Notes under the pieces: generated by a model
Seen by the model: the letters and a program-made list of their open reading frames with translations, nothing else
What the model was told of the DNA's origin: nothing
Database searches by the model: none
Shown: positions 28,122 through 37,087 of the stretch, one piece after another
Layout of the letters: every line of letters starts with the position of its first letter
Position numbering within the stretch: position 1 is the first letter of the stretch
Translations under genes and position numbers: made by a program
DNA from: Lysobacter sp. Root690
Lineage (GTDB): Bacteria; Pseudomonadota; Gammaproteobacteria; Xanthomonadales; Xanthomonadaceae
Assembly: GCF_001427785.1 (NCBI RefSeq)
Contig: NZ_LMHM01000002.1
Coordinates: 30,146 to 94,145, forward strand
Direction of reading: 5' to 3'
Length of the DNA: 64,000 nt

Positions 28122-28840
28122 GCAAGAAGGCTTCCATGAAGAATCTCGATTTCAACAATATCGGCGGTTGGCCACGTAACGCGCAGATTCTGTTCTGCGC
28201 GGCGATCGGGCTGATCATTGTCGGTCTGGCCTGGTGGTTCTTTGTCAGCGACAAGCGCGAAGAATTGCAAGGCCTTGAGCGTCAGGAAACGGAACTACGT
28301 CAGACCTTCGAGACCAAGCAAGGTCGCGCCGCGAACCTGGAACCGCTCAAGCAGCAGCTCGCGCAGATGGAGCAGCAGTTGCAGCAGATGCTGCGGCAGC
28401 TGCCGAGCAAGACCGAAATGCCCGACCTGATCGTCGACATCTCGCAGACCGCCTTGGCCACCGGCATCTCCAACGAGCTGTTCCAGCCCGGCGCGGAAGT
28501 ACCCAAGGAGTTCTACGCCGAGAAGCCGATCGCGCTGCGCATGGTGGGTACCTACCATCAGTTCGGCGCCTTCGTCAGCGGCGTGGCCTCGCTGCCGCGC
28601 GTGGTCATCATGACCATGCACGACATCTCGCTGAAGCCCAAGGGCAAGAACAACAAGGACGCGGTCGGCGGCATCACCCCGAACAGTCCGTTGGAGCTGG
28701 CCGGTACGGTCAAGACTTACCGCTATCTGGATGAAGACGAGATGGCTGCGCAAACCCAGGCGACTGCGGATGCCGCAGGCGGAGACAAGGGCGGTACAGA
28801 TAACAGTAAGAAGGCAGACGGCAAGAAGGGGGCTGACTGA
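28118..28840 (+). CDS. pilO: Type IV pilus assembly protein PilO
   Basis: The 240-aa inner-membrane protein has a short cytoplasmic N-terminus and one membrane helix (about residues 22-43). A periplasmic coiled coil (about 45-95) and a ferredoxin-like domain that dimerises with PilN follow. It positions PilP and the secretin over the inner-membrane motor. The start is GTG 28118, which overlaps the pilN stop. A charged Lys/Gly/Asp-rich tail closes the protein. It is followed 1 bp later by pilP. Confidence 0.93.
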   Translation: MSKKASMKNLDFNNIGGWPRNAQILFCAAIGLIIVGLAWWFFVSDKREELQGLERQETELRQTFETKQGRAANLEPLKQQLAQMEQQLQQMLRQLPSKTEMPDLIVDISQTALATGISNELFQPGAEVPKEFYAEKPIALRMVGTYHQFGAFVSGVASLPRVVIMTMHDISLKPKGKNNKDAVGGITPNSPLELAGTVKTYRYLDEDEMAAQTQATADAAGGDKGGTDNSKKADGKKGAD

Positions 28841-28841
28841 G

Positions 28842-29393
28842 ATGGCCAATAGCCTCGCTTTGAATCGCTCCTGGGCCAGCGGCCTGTTCGCGGTCGCCCT
28901 GCTGTTGCTCTCCACCGGCTGCTTCCGCACCATCACCAGCACGCCTGGCGAAGCGCCGAACCTGGAAAAATGGGTGGCCGAGGTCAAGGCCAAGCCGGCG
29001 CCGCCGCTGGACCCGCTACCGGTCATGCAGCAGTTCGAAACCTTCGAATACACCGCGCAGGACATGCGCGATCCGTTCAGCACCGCTTTCACCGATCAGG
29101 ACAACGGCTCCGGCCCGCGCCCCGAGAAGGAGCGACGCAAGCAGCCGCTGGAACAGTTCCCGCTCGATGGTCTCGACATGGTCGGGACGCTCGGACGCGG
29201 CAGCGGTATCGTGGCGCTGGTCATGGCGCCCGACAAAGTGACTTATCGTGTTCGACCGGGTGCGTACATGGGGCAGAACGACGGTCGCGTGACCAGCGTT
29301 TCTGAGGAGCGCATCGACTTGGTGGAACTGGTGCCGGATGGCGCAGGCGGTTGGCTGGAACGTCCGGCTTCCGTGGCGCTGGAAGATCAATGA
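28842..29393 (+). CDS. pilP: Type IV pilus lipoprotein PilP
   Basis: The 183-aa lipoprotein has the lipobox LSTGC with Cys27. A disordered linker follows (residues about 28-85, Pro-rich), then the beta-sandwich domain from PLEQFPLDGLDMVGTLGRG to the end. That domain contacts the N0 region of PilQ. The ATG at 28842 lies directly after the pilO TGA; the frame is open upstream, but only this start gives a lipoprotein signal. It links the PilMNO inner-membrane complex to the outer-membrane secretin. Confidence 0.94.
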   Translation: MANSLALNRSWASGLFAVALLLLSTGCFRTITSTPGEAPNLEKWVAEVKAKPAPPLDPLPVMQQFETFEYTAQDMRDPFSTAFTDQDNGSGPRPEKERRKQPLEQFPLDGLDMVGTLGRGSGIVALVMAPDKVTYRVRPGAYMGQNDGRVTSVSEERIDLVELVPDGAGGWLERPASVALEDQ

Positions 29394-29405
29394 TTAGGGG
29401 ATAGC

Positions 29406-31520
29406 ATGATGATCGTATTCAACGCCAAATCCATGCCGTCGGCCCGACGCCCCATGGCCTCCGGCGCCCGCATGGTCGGGCTCGTGGTCGGCGTGCTCGC
29501 CGGCATCAGCGCTGTCCATGCGGCCCCTCCGGCCGCCGCCGCGGCTCCCGTCGTCCAGCCGCAGGCCCAGTTGCCCGCCGCCGCGACGGTGGCGCCGACG
29601 CCGAGCAACGACCCGTCCAAGCAATTGCCGGGCACGATTTCGGTCGCCAACATCGACTTCAAGCGCGGCGACGGCGGCTCCGGCAAGCTGATCGTGCGCT
29701 TCAGCGGCGATGGCGCAATGCCGGACATGCGTAACCAGGGCTCGGAAGTGCTGGTCAACGTCGGCAATGCGCAATTGCCGGCGTCGCTGCAGCGCCAGCT
29801 CAACGTGGTCGACTTCGCCACGCCGGTGCAGCGCATCGACGCACGCGTAAGCGGTACCGGCACCCAACTGGTGCTCAACGCCAGCGGCGCGTTCGACACG
29901 ATGGCCTACCAGACCGGTCGAGACTACATCGTCGAAGTCGTGCCGCGCACGGCGCAGGCCGGCAACCGCGCGGTGGGCGCGGCCGCGGGCGCCAAGCCGT
30001 CCGGCAATGCCGCGCCGACCTCGGGCACGATTTCGCAGGCGCCGGCCGGCGTGGTCCGCAGCTACTCGGGCCGCCCTGTGACCTTCAACTTCCAGGACGT
30101 GCCGGTGCGCACCGTGCTGCAGTTGGTCGCCGAGGAATCCAACCTCAACATCGTCGCGGCCGACACGGTCCAGGGTAACGTCACCCTGCGGCTGGTCAAC
30201 GTGCCGTGGGATCAGGCGCTGGACATCGTCCTGCAGGCCAAGGGCCTGGACAAGCGCCGCAGCGGCAACGTGGTGTGGGTCGCGCCGCAGGCTGAAGTGG
30301 CCAAGTACGAACAGGATCGCGAAGACGCGCGCATCGCGCTCGACAACCGCGTCGATCTGACCACCGAATACATCCAGATTAACTACCACAATGCCGCGCA
30401 GATCTATAAGGCGCTGACCGAGGCCAAGGGTATTGGCGGCGGTGGCAGCGGTGGTGGCTCGGGTGGCGAAGCCGGGCAGAACGAAAACGGCTTCCTGTCG
30501 CCGCGCGGTCGTCTGGTCGCCGACGAACGCACCAACACCCTGATGATCAGCGACATCCCGAAGAAAGTGACCCAGATGAAGGAACTGATCCGGGTCATCG
30601 ACCGCCCGGTCGATCAGGTCCTGATCGAGGCGCGGATCGTGATCGCGACCGAAAGCTTCGCTCGCGATCTAGGCGCGCGTTTCGGCGTGTCCGGGCAGAA
30701 GGGCGACGTGATCACCAGCGGCACGCTGGAGAGCATCAACAACTATCGCAACACGACGGCGAAGAATGGTTTGATCCGCAGTCAGGCGAGCAGCTTGCTC
30801 GATGAAGCGATCGCGGCGGAAAATCGCAACGATGCGGCTAAGGGCACGGCGCTGCGCGACCAAGCCCGTTCGCTGCTGCAGACCTTGACCAATCCGGCGT
30901 TCCTGTTTCCGAACAGCCTCAACACCAACCTTCCCGCGGCCACTTCGGGCGGCGCTCTCGCGTTCACCATCCTCGGTAAGTTCGTGGACTTGGACATGGA
31001 ATTCTCCGCGATGCAGACCGAAGGTCGCGGCGAAGTGGTGTCCAACCCGCGCGTGGTCACCAGCAACCAGCGTGAAGCGGTGATCAGCCAGGGCCAGGAA
31101 GTCGGCTACGTGACGATCTCGCCTCAGCAGGGCGGCAACAGCATTCCGATCCCGAACGTTCAGTTCAAGGACGTGCTGATGGAGATGAAGGTCAATCCGA
31201 CCATCACCAATGACGGCCGCGTGTTCCTGAACATGAGCGTCAAGAAGGATGAGATCGAAGGCTTTGTCGACACCTCGATCGGTCAGGTGCCGCAGATCAA
31301 CAAGCGCAACATCAATACCGCGGTGCTGGTCGAGGACGGTCAGACCGTCGTGATCGGCGGCGTCTACGAGTTCCGCGATCGCACCGATCTTTCCAAGGTG
31401 CCGTTCCTGGCCGACATCCCGTTCCTCGGCAATCTGTTCAAGAAGAAGAGCCGCAGCAAGGAAAAGGCCGAGCTGCTGATCTTCGTGACGCCGAAGGTGA
31501 TGCAGGTGACGCAGCGCTGA
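29406..31520 (+). CDS. pilQ: Type IV pilus secretin PilQ
   Basis: The 704-aa secretin forms the outer-membrane gate for pili. A signal peptide (cleavage near SAVHA, about residue 40) is followed by a Pro/Ala linker and one AMIN domain (about 75-165) for peptidoglycan binding. STN/N0 (about 225-275, FQDVPVRTVLQLVAEESNLNIV) and N1 domains come next; the N1 loop carries a Gly/Ser-rich GGGGSGGGSGG insertion. The secretin core at the C-terminus has VPFLADIPFLGNLF. AGGGG precedes the ATG at 29406. Many homologues have two AMIN domains, whereas I see only one. Confidence 0.95.
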   Translation: MMIVFNAKSMPSARRPMASGARMVGLVVGVLAGISAVHAAPPAAAAAPVVQPQAQLPAAATVAPTPSNDPSKQLPGTISVANIDFKRGDGGSGKLIVRFSGDGAMPDMRNQGSEVLVNVGNAQLPASLQRQLNVVDFATPVQRIDARVSGTGTQLVLNASGAFDTMAYQTGRDYIVEVVPRTAQAGNRAVGAAAGAKPSGNAAPTSGTISQAPAGVVRSYSGRPVTFNFQDVPVRTVLQLVAEESNLNIVAADTVQGNVTLRLVNVPWDQALDIVLQAKGLDKRRSGNVVWVAPQAEVAKYEQDREDARIALDNRVDLTTEYIQINYHNAAQIYKALTEAKGIGGGGSGGGSGGEAGQNENGFLSPRGRLVADERTNTLMISDIPKKVTQMKELIRVIDRPVDQVLIEARIVIATESFARDLGARFGVSGQKGDVITSGTLESINNYRNTTAKNGLIRSQASSLLDEAIAAENRNDAAKGTALRDQARSLLQTLTNPAFLFPNSLNTNLPAATSGGALAFTILGKFVDLDMEFSAMQTEGRGEVVSNPRVVTSNQREAVISQGQEVGYVTISPQQGGNSIPIPNVQFKDVLMEMKVNPTITNDGRVFLNMSVKKDEIEGFVDTSIGQVPQINKRNINTAVLVEDGQTVVIGGVYEFRDRTDLSKVPFLADIPFLGNLFKKKSRSKEKAELLIFVTPKVMQVTQR

Positions 31521-31540
31521 GTCGCGGCACCGGTAACAGC

Positions 31541-31570
31541 GAAGAGGGCCTACGGGCCCTCTTCGCGTTT
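31541..31570 (+). terminator. Terminator after pilQ
   Basis: GAAGAGGGCC-TACG-GGCCCTCTTC is a perfect 10-bp stem followed by GCGTTT, 20 bp after the pilQ stop. The remaining 31571-31831 shows no gene. Confidence 0.8.
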
Positions 31571-31831
31571 GCGGGGTCCTGACTTCGCGATCGGCCTTGG
31601 CGACCGGGCTGAACAGCCGCATGCACCGATGCCGCCACCGCGCCCGGCCCAGCGGGGCGGGCGCTCCATGCCCTACCTTCGGCACTTCCCCGCGATCTCC
31701 GCGCGCGTCTGAATGAGCCCCGTGATCGCCGAAGTAGAACGACGTTTTGAACCTTGACGGCGAACTTCGGTCAAAATCTGCCCGAACCCCGCCTCGCCCC
31801 GCGCTTGCCCGGCGCGTCACCTGGATACCGG

Positions 31832-32857
31832 ATGGACAACGCATCAACCCTTGCCCGCGATCCCGCCATCGCCTCCGGCGCCGAAACCGCGCGCCTGCAC
31901 GACGCCTTCCGCGCGCTGCGCGATGCGCTGGCGCTGGAAATCGTCGGCCAGGCCGAGCTGATCGAGCGGCTGCTGATCGCGCTGCTGGCCGACGGCCATC
32001 TGCTGGTCGAAGGCGCACCCGGCCTGGCCAAGACCAGCGCGGTGCGCGCGCTGGCTTCGCGCCTGGAAGCCGAGTTCGCGCGCGTGCAGTTCACCCCCGA
32101 CCTGCTGCCGGCCGACCTGACCGGCACCGAGGTGTGGCGCCAGCAGGAAGGCCGTTTCGAATTCCAGCCCGGGCCGATCTTCCATCCGATCCTGCTCGCC
32201 GACGAAATCAATCGCGCGCCGGCCAAGGTGCAATCGGCGCTGCTCGAAGCGATGGGCGAGCGCCAGGTCACCGTCGGTCGCGCGACCTATGCCCTGCCGC
32301 AGTTGTTCCTGGTCATGGCGACCCAGAACCCGATCGAGCAGGAAGGCACCTTCCCGCTGCCCGAGGCGCAGCTCGACCGCTTCCTGATGCATGTGCGCAT
32401 CGGTTATCCGGAAGCGGCCGCCGAAACCGAGATCCTGCGGCTGGCCCGCGAGCGCGCGCGGCAGACGCTCAAGACCGCGCCGGCGCCGGTGGCCAAGATG
32501 CCGCTGGCCGACGTGTTCGCGGCGCGCGAATCGGTGCTGGACCTGCATGTCGCGCCGTCGGTCGAACGTTATCTGGTCGAAATCGTGCTTGCCTCGCGCG
32601 ACGCCGCCCGCTACGACCCCGCGCTCGCGCGCCGCATCGCCTGGGGCGCGAGCCCGCGTGGCTCGATCGCGCTGGAGCGCTGCGCGCGCGCGCATGCCTG
32701 GCTGGCCGGACGCGACTTCGTGACCCCGGACGACGTGCGCGCGATCGCGCCGGAAGTGCTGCGTCATCGCATCCTGCCGAGCTACGAAGCCACCGCCGAA
32801 GGCTGGGACGGCGATCGCCTGCTCGGCGAATTGCTCAAGAAGGTGCCGTTGCCTTGA
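31832..32857 (+). CDS. MoxR family AAA+ ATPase
   Basis: The 341-aa AAA+ chaperone has Walker A GAPGLAKT at residues 61-68, Walker B LLADEINRAP with D124-E125, and sensor 1 in MATQNPIEQEGTFPLPEAQLDRF. The C-terminal lid domain follows. MoxR proteins help mature or activate partner complexes, often together with VWA-domain proteins, which is exactly the downstream content here. The ATG at 31832 gives the usual N-terminus; an in-frame extension to 31754 looks like non-coding sequence. It heads an operon with DUF58, DUF4381, BatA, BatB/C and BatD genes. Confidence 0.93.
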   Translation: MDNASTLARDPAIASGAETARLHDAFRALRDALALEIVGQAELIERLLIALLADGHLLVEGAPGLAKTSAVRALASRLEAEFARVQFTPDLLPADLTGTEVWRQQEGRFEFQPGPIFHPILLADEINRAPAKVQSALLEAMGERQVTVGRATYALPQLFLVMATQNPIEQEGTFPLPEAQLDRFLMHVRIGYPEAAAETEILRLARERARQTLKTAPAPVAKMPLADVFAARESVLDLHVAPSVERYLVEIVLASRDAARYDPALARRIAWGASPRGSIALERCARAHAWLAGRDFVTPDDVRAIAPEVLRHRILPSYEATAEGWDGDRLLGELLKKVPLP

Positions 32858-32858
32858 G

Positions 32859-32891
32859 GCCGGGATTCGCGATTTGGGGCTCGGAATTCGT
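32859..32891. repeat. Single degraded GGGATT heptamer array
   Basis: GCCGGGATTCGCGATTTG directly follows the moxR stop and continues to about 32891. It is a one-sided, decayed member of the family at 673, 3987 and 11101. Confidence 0.45.
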
Positions 32892-32984
32892 ACCGGCGGC
32901 GCTCGCGATGGTGGATGAATCGACGAGCGAACGTAGTGTCGGATCTGGAGTTCGTGGCGGTTTGGGCGGCAACGGAATCGTTTG

Positions 32985-33881
32985 ATGAGTGATGGCGTCG
33001 TTCCCAGCTTGGCCGAGTTAGTCGCGCTGCGCGCCGCCGTCAGCGGCCGTCGCAGCGCGCGTCTGGGCCGTCACGGCGTCAGCGGACAGGCGCTGTCGCC
33101 GCTGCGCGGGCGCGGCATGGAGTACGCCGAGTCGCGTGAGTATTCGCTCGGCGACGACGCGCGCCATATCGATTGGCGCCTGACCGCGCGCACCGGCCGC
33201 GCGCATACCAAGTTGTTCCAGGCCGAACGCGAACGATTGACCTTGATCGTCGCCGACACCGCGCCGTCGTTGTATTTCGGCACCCGCGTGCGCTTCAAGT
33301 CGGTGCAGGCCGCGCGCGCCGGCGCGGTCGCGGCCTGGGCTGCGGCGCGCGACGGCGACCGTATCGCCGCGCTGCGCGGCAGCCTGCGCGAAGCGCCGGT
33401 GACGCCGGCCTCCGGCCCGCGTGGCGCCCTGCGCGTGCTCGATGCAATGGTGCGTTGGTACACCCAGCCGCCGGCCGAGGACGCCGGGCTCGGGGTCGCG
33501 CTCGATCACGCCGCGCGTCTGCTACGACCGGGCTCGCGCCTGATCGTGCTGGCCGATCCGGCCAGCATCGCCGCCTTGCCGCAGCGTCGCTGGGCGGTGC
33601 TCGCCCAGCATCACGAAGTGATCGTGCTGCTGCTGACCGATCCGATCGAAACCCAGCCGCCGTTGTCGGCGTTGCCGTTCAGTCGCGACGGCCAGCGCAT
33701 CGAACTCGATCTTGGCGTGGATGCGCAGCGCAAGCGTTGGCACGACAGCTTCGTCGCGCCGGTCGAAGTCGCGCTGGACAAACTGCCGCTGCGCGGCGTG
33801 CGCGTGCAGGCGCTGTCGACCGACGCGGCGAGCGAATCCTGGCTGCCGTTGCTGGGCCGCGCGCGGCCGCTGGTGGCCTGA
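32985..33881 (+). CDS. DUF58 domain protein
   Basis: The 298-aa protein carries the DUF58 signature GRGMEYAESREYSLGDDARHIDW at about residues 43-65, followed by a VWA-like fold. DUF58 proteins are regular partners of MoxR ATPases and Bat proteins. No membrane helices are visible, so it is likely cytoplasmic and membrane-associated through partners. ATG 32985 is chosen; a TTG lies one codon earlier. The stop overlaps the next start as TGATG. Confidence 0.92.
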   Translation: MSDGVVPSLAELVALRAAVSGRRSARLGRHGVSGQALSPLRGRGMEYAESREYSLGDDARHIDWRLTARTGRAHTKLFQAERERLTLIVADTAPSLYFGTRVRFKSVQAARAGAVAAWAAARDGDRIAALRGSLREAPVTPASGPRGALRVLDAMVRWYTQPPAEDAGLGVALDHAARLLRPGSRLIVLADPASIAALPQRRWAVLAQHHEVIVLLLTDPIETQPPLSALPFSRDGQRIELDLGVDAQRKRWHDSFVAPVEVALDKLPLRGVRVQALSTDAASESWLPLLGRARPLVA

Positions 33882-34333
33882 TGTCGGCGCCGCTGGCTTT
33901 GCGCGATGTGCATAACACCCTGGCGCCGTCGTGGTGGCCGTTGGCGCCGGGCTGGTGGATGGTGATCGGCGCGCTCGCGTTGATCGCGCTGGCGCTGTAT
34001 GCGCTGCGGCGCTGGCGCGAACGCCGTCGCCGCCGCATGAACGACGTGTTCGATCGTGCGCTCGCCGATGCCGACACGCCCGCGGCCGAAGTGGCGGCGA
34101 TGTCCGAATTGCTGCGTCGCGCCGCGCGCCGCCGCGATCGCGATGCCGATCGCCTGCAAGGCGAGCAGTGGCTGGAATTTCTCGATCGCGGCAGCAAGCG
34201 CCGCGATTTCGCCGACGGCGTCGGCCGACTGCTGCTCGACGGCGGCTATCGTCGCGAGGTCGATCCCGAACAGGCCGGCGCGTTGCGCGAACTCACGCGC
34301 AAGCGTTTCCTGCGTTGGATGGGCGTGTCCTGA
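33881..34333 (+). CDS. DUF4381 membrane protein
   Basis: The 150-aa protein has one membrane helix (about residues 24-43, WWMVIGALALIALALYAL). An arginine-rich cytoplasmic helix and a helical domain ending in RKRFLRWMGVS follow. This fits DUF4381, a family found almost only inside MoxR-Bat operons. The start overlaps the DUF58 stop by 1 bp, and the stop overlaps the batA start (TGATG). It may tether the complex to the inner membrane; this is inference. Confidence 0.88.
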   Translation: MSAPLALRDVHNTLAPSWWPLAPGWWMVIGALALIALALYALRRWRERRRRRMNDVFDRALADADTPAAEVAAMSELLRRAARRRDRDADRLQGEQWLEFLDRGSKRRDFADGVGRLLLDGGYRREVDPEQAGALRELTRKRFLRWMGVS

Positions 34334-35349
34334 TGCCGTGGTGGAACAGTCTCATCGCCGACGCGCGCGAGTTATTCGCATGGCCGTGGTATCTGGCCGC
34401 GTTGCCGTTGCCGTTGCTGGTGCGCTGGTTGTTGCCGGCGGCGCGCGACGGTTCGGCCGCGCTCAAGGTGCCGTTCGGCGAACGCCTGGACGCGGTCGCC
34501 GCGGCCGGCGGCCGCAGCCTGCGCGGCGGCGGGGCCGGCGTACTCGCGTGGCTGGCCTGGGCGCTGCTTTGCATCGCCGCGGCGCGGCCGCAGGAACTCG
34601 GCGACGCGGTGCAGCCGCCGCAGGTCGGCCGCGACATGATGCTCGCGCTGGATTTGTCCGGCAGCATGAGCGAGCCCGACATGACCTTGGGTTCCTCGCC
34701 GGTCGATCGCCTGACCGCGGCCAAGGCGGTGCTCGCGGATTTCCTCGATCGCCGCGCCGGCGACCGCATCGGCCTGCTGGTGTTCGGCCGCCGCGCTTAC
34801 GTGCTCACGCCGTTGACGCTCGATCGCGACACCGTGCGCGATCAGCTCAAGGACAGCGTGGTCGGCCTGGCTGGACAGGAAACCGCGATCGGCGACGCGA
34901 TCGGCCTGGCGGTCAAGCGATTGCGCGAACAACCGGCCGGGCAGCGCGTGCTGATCCTGCTGACCGACGGTGTCAACACGCCCGGCACCGCCGATCCGCA
35001 GCGCGCCGCGCAGATCGCACGCGACGACGGCGTGCGCATCCACACCATCGCCTTCGGCGGCGACGGTTCGATGTCGCTGTTCGGTTTCAAGATCGCCATT
35101 CCCGGCGGTGAGGCCGAGATCGACGAAGACGCCTTGCGCAAGATCGCCGGACTTACCGGCGGGCAATTCTTCCGCGCCCGCGATACCGCCGAACTGGTCG
35201 GCATCTATGCGCAGATCGATCGGCTGGAACCGGTGAAACGCCCGGGCAAGGCGGTGCGTCCGCGTATCGAACGTTATGCCTGGCCACTCGCGGGCGCGTT
35301 CGCGTTGGGCTTGCTGGCATTCGTGTTGCCGCGACGGAGGCGGGCATGA
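34333..35349 (+). CDS. batA: BatA-like VWA domain protein
   Basis: The 338-aa inner-membrane protein has two N-terminal membrane helices (about residues 18-36 and 66-84). A periplasmic VWA domain follows with an intact MIDAS, DLSGS at residues 107-111, and then a C-terminal membrane helix (about 314-334). The intact DxSxS suggests divalent-metal-dependent binding of a partner. Bat proteins are linked to stress tolerance and envelope integrity in other bacteria, but the biochemical role is unclear. Overlaps at both ends show tight coupling with DUF4381 and batB. Confidence 0.9.
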   Translation: MPWWNSLIADARELFAWPWYLAALPLPLLVRWLLPAARDGSAALKVPFGERLDAVAAAGGRSLRGGGAGVLAWLAWALLCIAAARPQELGDAVQPPQVGRDMMLALDLSGSMSEPDMTLGSSPVDRLTAAKAVLADFLDRRAGDRIGLLVFGRRAYVLTPLTLDRDTVRDQLKDSVVGLAGQETAIGDAIGLAVKRLREQPAGQRVLILLTDGVNTPGTADPQRAAQIARDDGVRIHTIAFGGDGSMSLFGFKIAIPGGEAEIDEDALRKIAGLTGGQFFRARDTAELVGIYAQIDRLEPVKRPGKAVRPRIERYAWPLAGAFALGLLAFVLPRRRRA

Positions 35350-37082
35350 ATCCGTTGCCGTGGTTCGGCGATGCGAGCCTGGTCGTCCTGCGCCCGCATT
35401 GGTTGTGGGCGCTGCTGGCGTTGCCGCTGCTGGGCTGGTTGTGGCGCAGTCGGCGCAAGCGCAGCAGCGTCTGGCGCGGCGCGGTCGATGCGCATCTGCT
35501 GCCGCATCTGCTCGAGTCGCGCGGCGGGCGGCGTTCGCGTTTCGCGGTCATCGCCGCCGTGCTCGCTTACCTGATCGCCGTCTTTGCGCTCAGCGGCCCG
35601 AGCTGGCGTCAGAGCGAACAACCGCTATGGCAAGGCAAAACGCCGCTGGTGATCGCGTTGGATCTGTCAAGCCGCATGCTCGCCAGCGATCTGCCGCCAA
35701 GCCGTCTTGCTCAGGCGCGGGCCAAGCTGGCCTCGTTGCTGCGCCAGCGCAGCGGCGGCCAGATCGGCCTGGTGGTGTACGCCGACGACGCCTACACGGT
35801 CGCGCCGATGACCGACGACCCGCGCAATCTCGCGGTGTTTCTCGACGCGCTCGCGCCCGACGTGATGCCCGGCGATGGTCAGCGCGCGGACCGGGCGATC
35901 GAATGGTCGGTCAAACTGTTGCGTCAGGCCGGTTTCGAACGCGGGCAGATATTGATCCTGAGCGATCGCGCCGACGGCAACGAACGCCGCGCCGCGGCCA
36001 AGGCCGCGGCCGACGGCTACACGGTGTCGGCGCTCGGCCTGGGCACCGCCGCGGGCGCGGCGTTCCAGCGCCCCGACGGACGCATCGTGATGGCGCGCAT
36101 GGACGTCGATTCGCTGCGCGGGCTGGCCGCCGACGGCGGCGGCCGCTACGCCGCGATCAGCAACGACGACAGCGACCTGCGTAGCTTGCGCATTCTCGCG
36201 CCGGGCGCGGCCGACGCCGGCACCGCGCAGGGCGAGAAGACCCTGACCCGCGAAGACAACGGCTATTGGCTGCTGCCCGCGCTGATGCTGCTGGCCTTGC
36301 TCGCGTTCCGTCGTCGCAGCGGCGTGGCCGCGGTGCTGTTGCTATGTCTGTGGCTGCCGATGGCGCCCGGTCATGCGCAGAGCCTGTGGAAGCGTCCCGA
36401 TCAGGCCGAACACGAACGCATGGAGCAGGGCACCCAGGCCTATCGCAAGGGTGAATTCGAACGCGCCGCGCAGCTGTACCAGCGCAGCCAGGGCGCCGAT
36501 GCGCACTACAACCTCGGCAACGCGATGGCGCGCCAGGGCCGCTACGAAGAGGCGATCAAGGCCTACGACAGCGCCTTGAAACTGCAACCGGGCATGGCCG
36601 ACGCGATCGCCAACAAGCGCGCGGTCGAGGCGGCGATGAAGCGCAAGCCGCCGCCGAAGAACGGCGACAAGGGCGATTCGAAATCGCAGCCCAAGGACGG
36701 CAAGGACAACCAGGACGATAAAGGCAAGGGCGACTCGCCGCCGCAGGGCGATCCGTCGCAACAGCCGCCCAAGCCGTCCAAGCCCGACGATGCGAAGCAA
36801 TCGAATGCCGAGCAGCCGCCCAAGGACCCCGAAGCGCAGCGCAAGGCCGATGCCGCGCAGCGCGAGAAGATCCAGCGCGAACTCGAACGCCAGGCCAAAC
36901 AGCCCGGGCAAAAGACCGCCGCGACCGAACAAGCCAAACCGCTCACCCCCGAACAGCGCGAGCGCCGCGTCGCCAACGACGCCTGGCTCAAGCGCGTGCC
37001 CGACGATCCGGGCAGCCTGCTGCGGGAAAAATTCAAGATCGAATACGAGCGGCGCCAGAATCAGGCGCTGCGGGGAGATTGA
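35346..37082 (+). CDS. BatB-BatC fusion: VWA and TPR protein
   Basis: The 578-aa protein combines two Bat modules. The N-terminal half has membrane helices (about residues 18-32 and 66-82) and a VWA domain, with a membrane helix pair near 300-340. The MIDAS reads DLSSR at 106-110, so the last serine of DxSxS is an arginine. The second half is periplasmic. TPR units follow (about 360-435, ERMEQGTQAYRKGEFERAAQLYQ and HYNLGNAMARQGRYEEAIKAYDSALKLQP). A Pro/Lys/Asp/Gln-rich tail of about 100 residues comes next. In other species BatB and BatC are separate. It overlaps batA by 4 bp. Confidence 0.9.
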   Translation: MNPLPWFGDASLVVLRPHWLWALLALPLLGWLWRSRRKRSSVWRGAVDAHLLPHLLESRGGRRSRFAVIAAVLAYLIAVFALSGPSWRQSEQPLWQGKTPLVIALDLSSRMLASDLPPSRLAQARAKLASLLRQRSGGQIGLVVYADDAYTVAPMTDDPRNLAVFLDALAPDVMPGDGQRADRAIEWSVKLLRQAGFERGQILILSDRADGNERRAAAKAAADGYTVSALGLGTAAGAAFQRPDGRIVMARMDVDSLRGLAADGGGRYAAISNDDSDLRSLRILAPGAADAGTAQGEKTLTREDNGYWLLPALMLLALLAFRRRSGVAAVLLLCLWLPMAPGHAQSLWKRPDQAEHERMEQGTQAYRKGEFERAAQLYQRSQGADAHYNLGNAMARQGRYEEAIKAYDSALKLQPGMADAIANKRAVEAAMKRKPPPKNGDKGDSKSQPKDGKDNQDDKGKGDSPPQGDPSQQPPKPSKPDDAKQSNAEQPPKDPEAQRKADAAQREKIQRELERQAKQPGQKTAATEQAKPLTPEQRERRVANDAWLKRVPDDPGSLLREKFKIEYERRQNQALRGD

Positions 37083-37087
37083 GGCCG

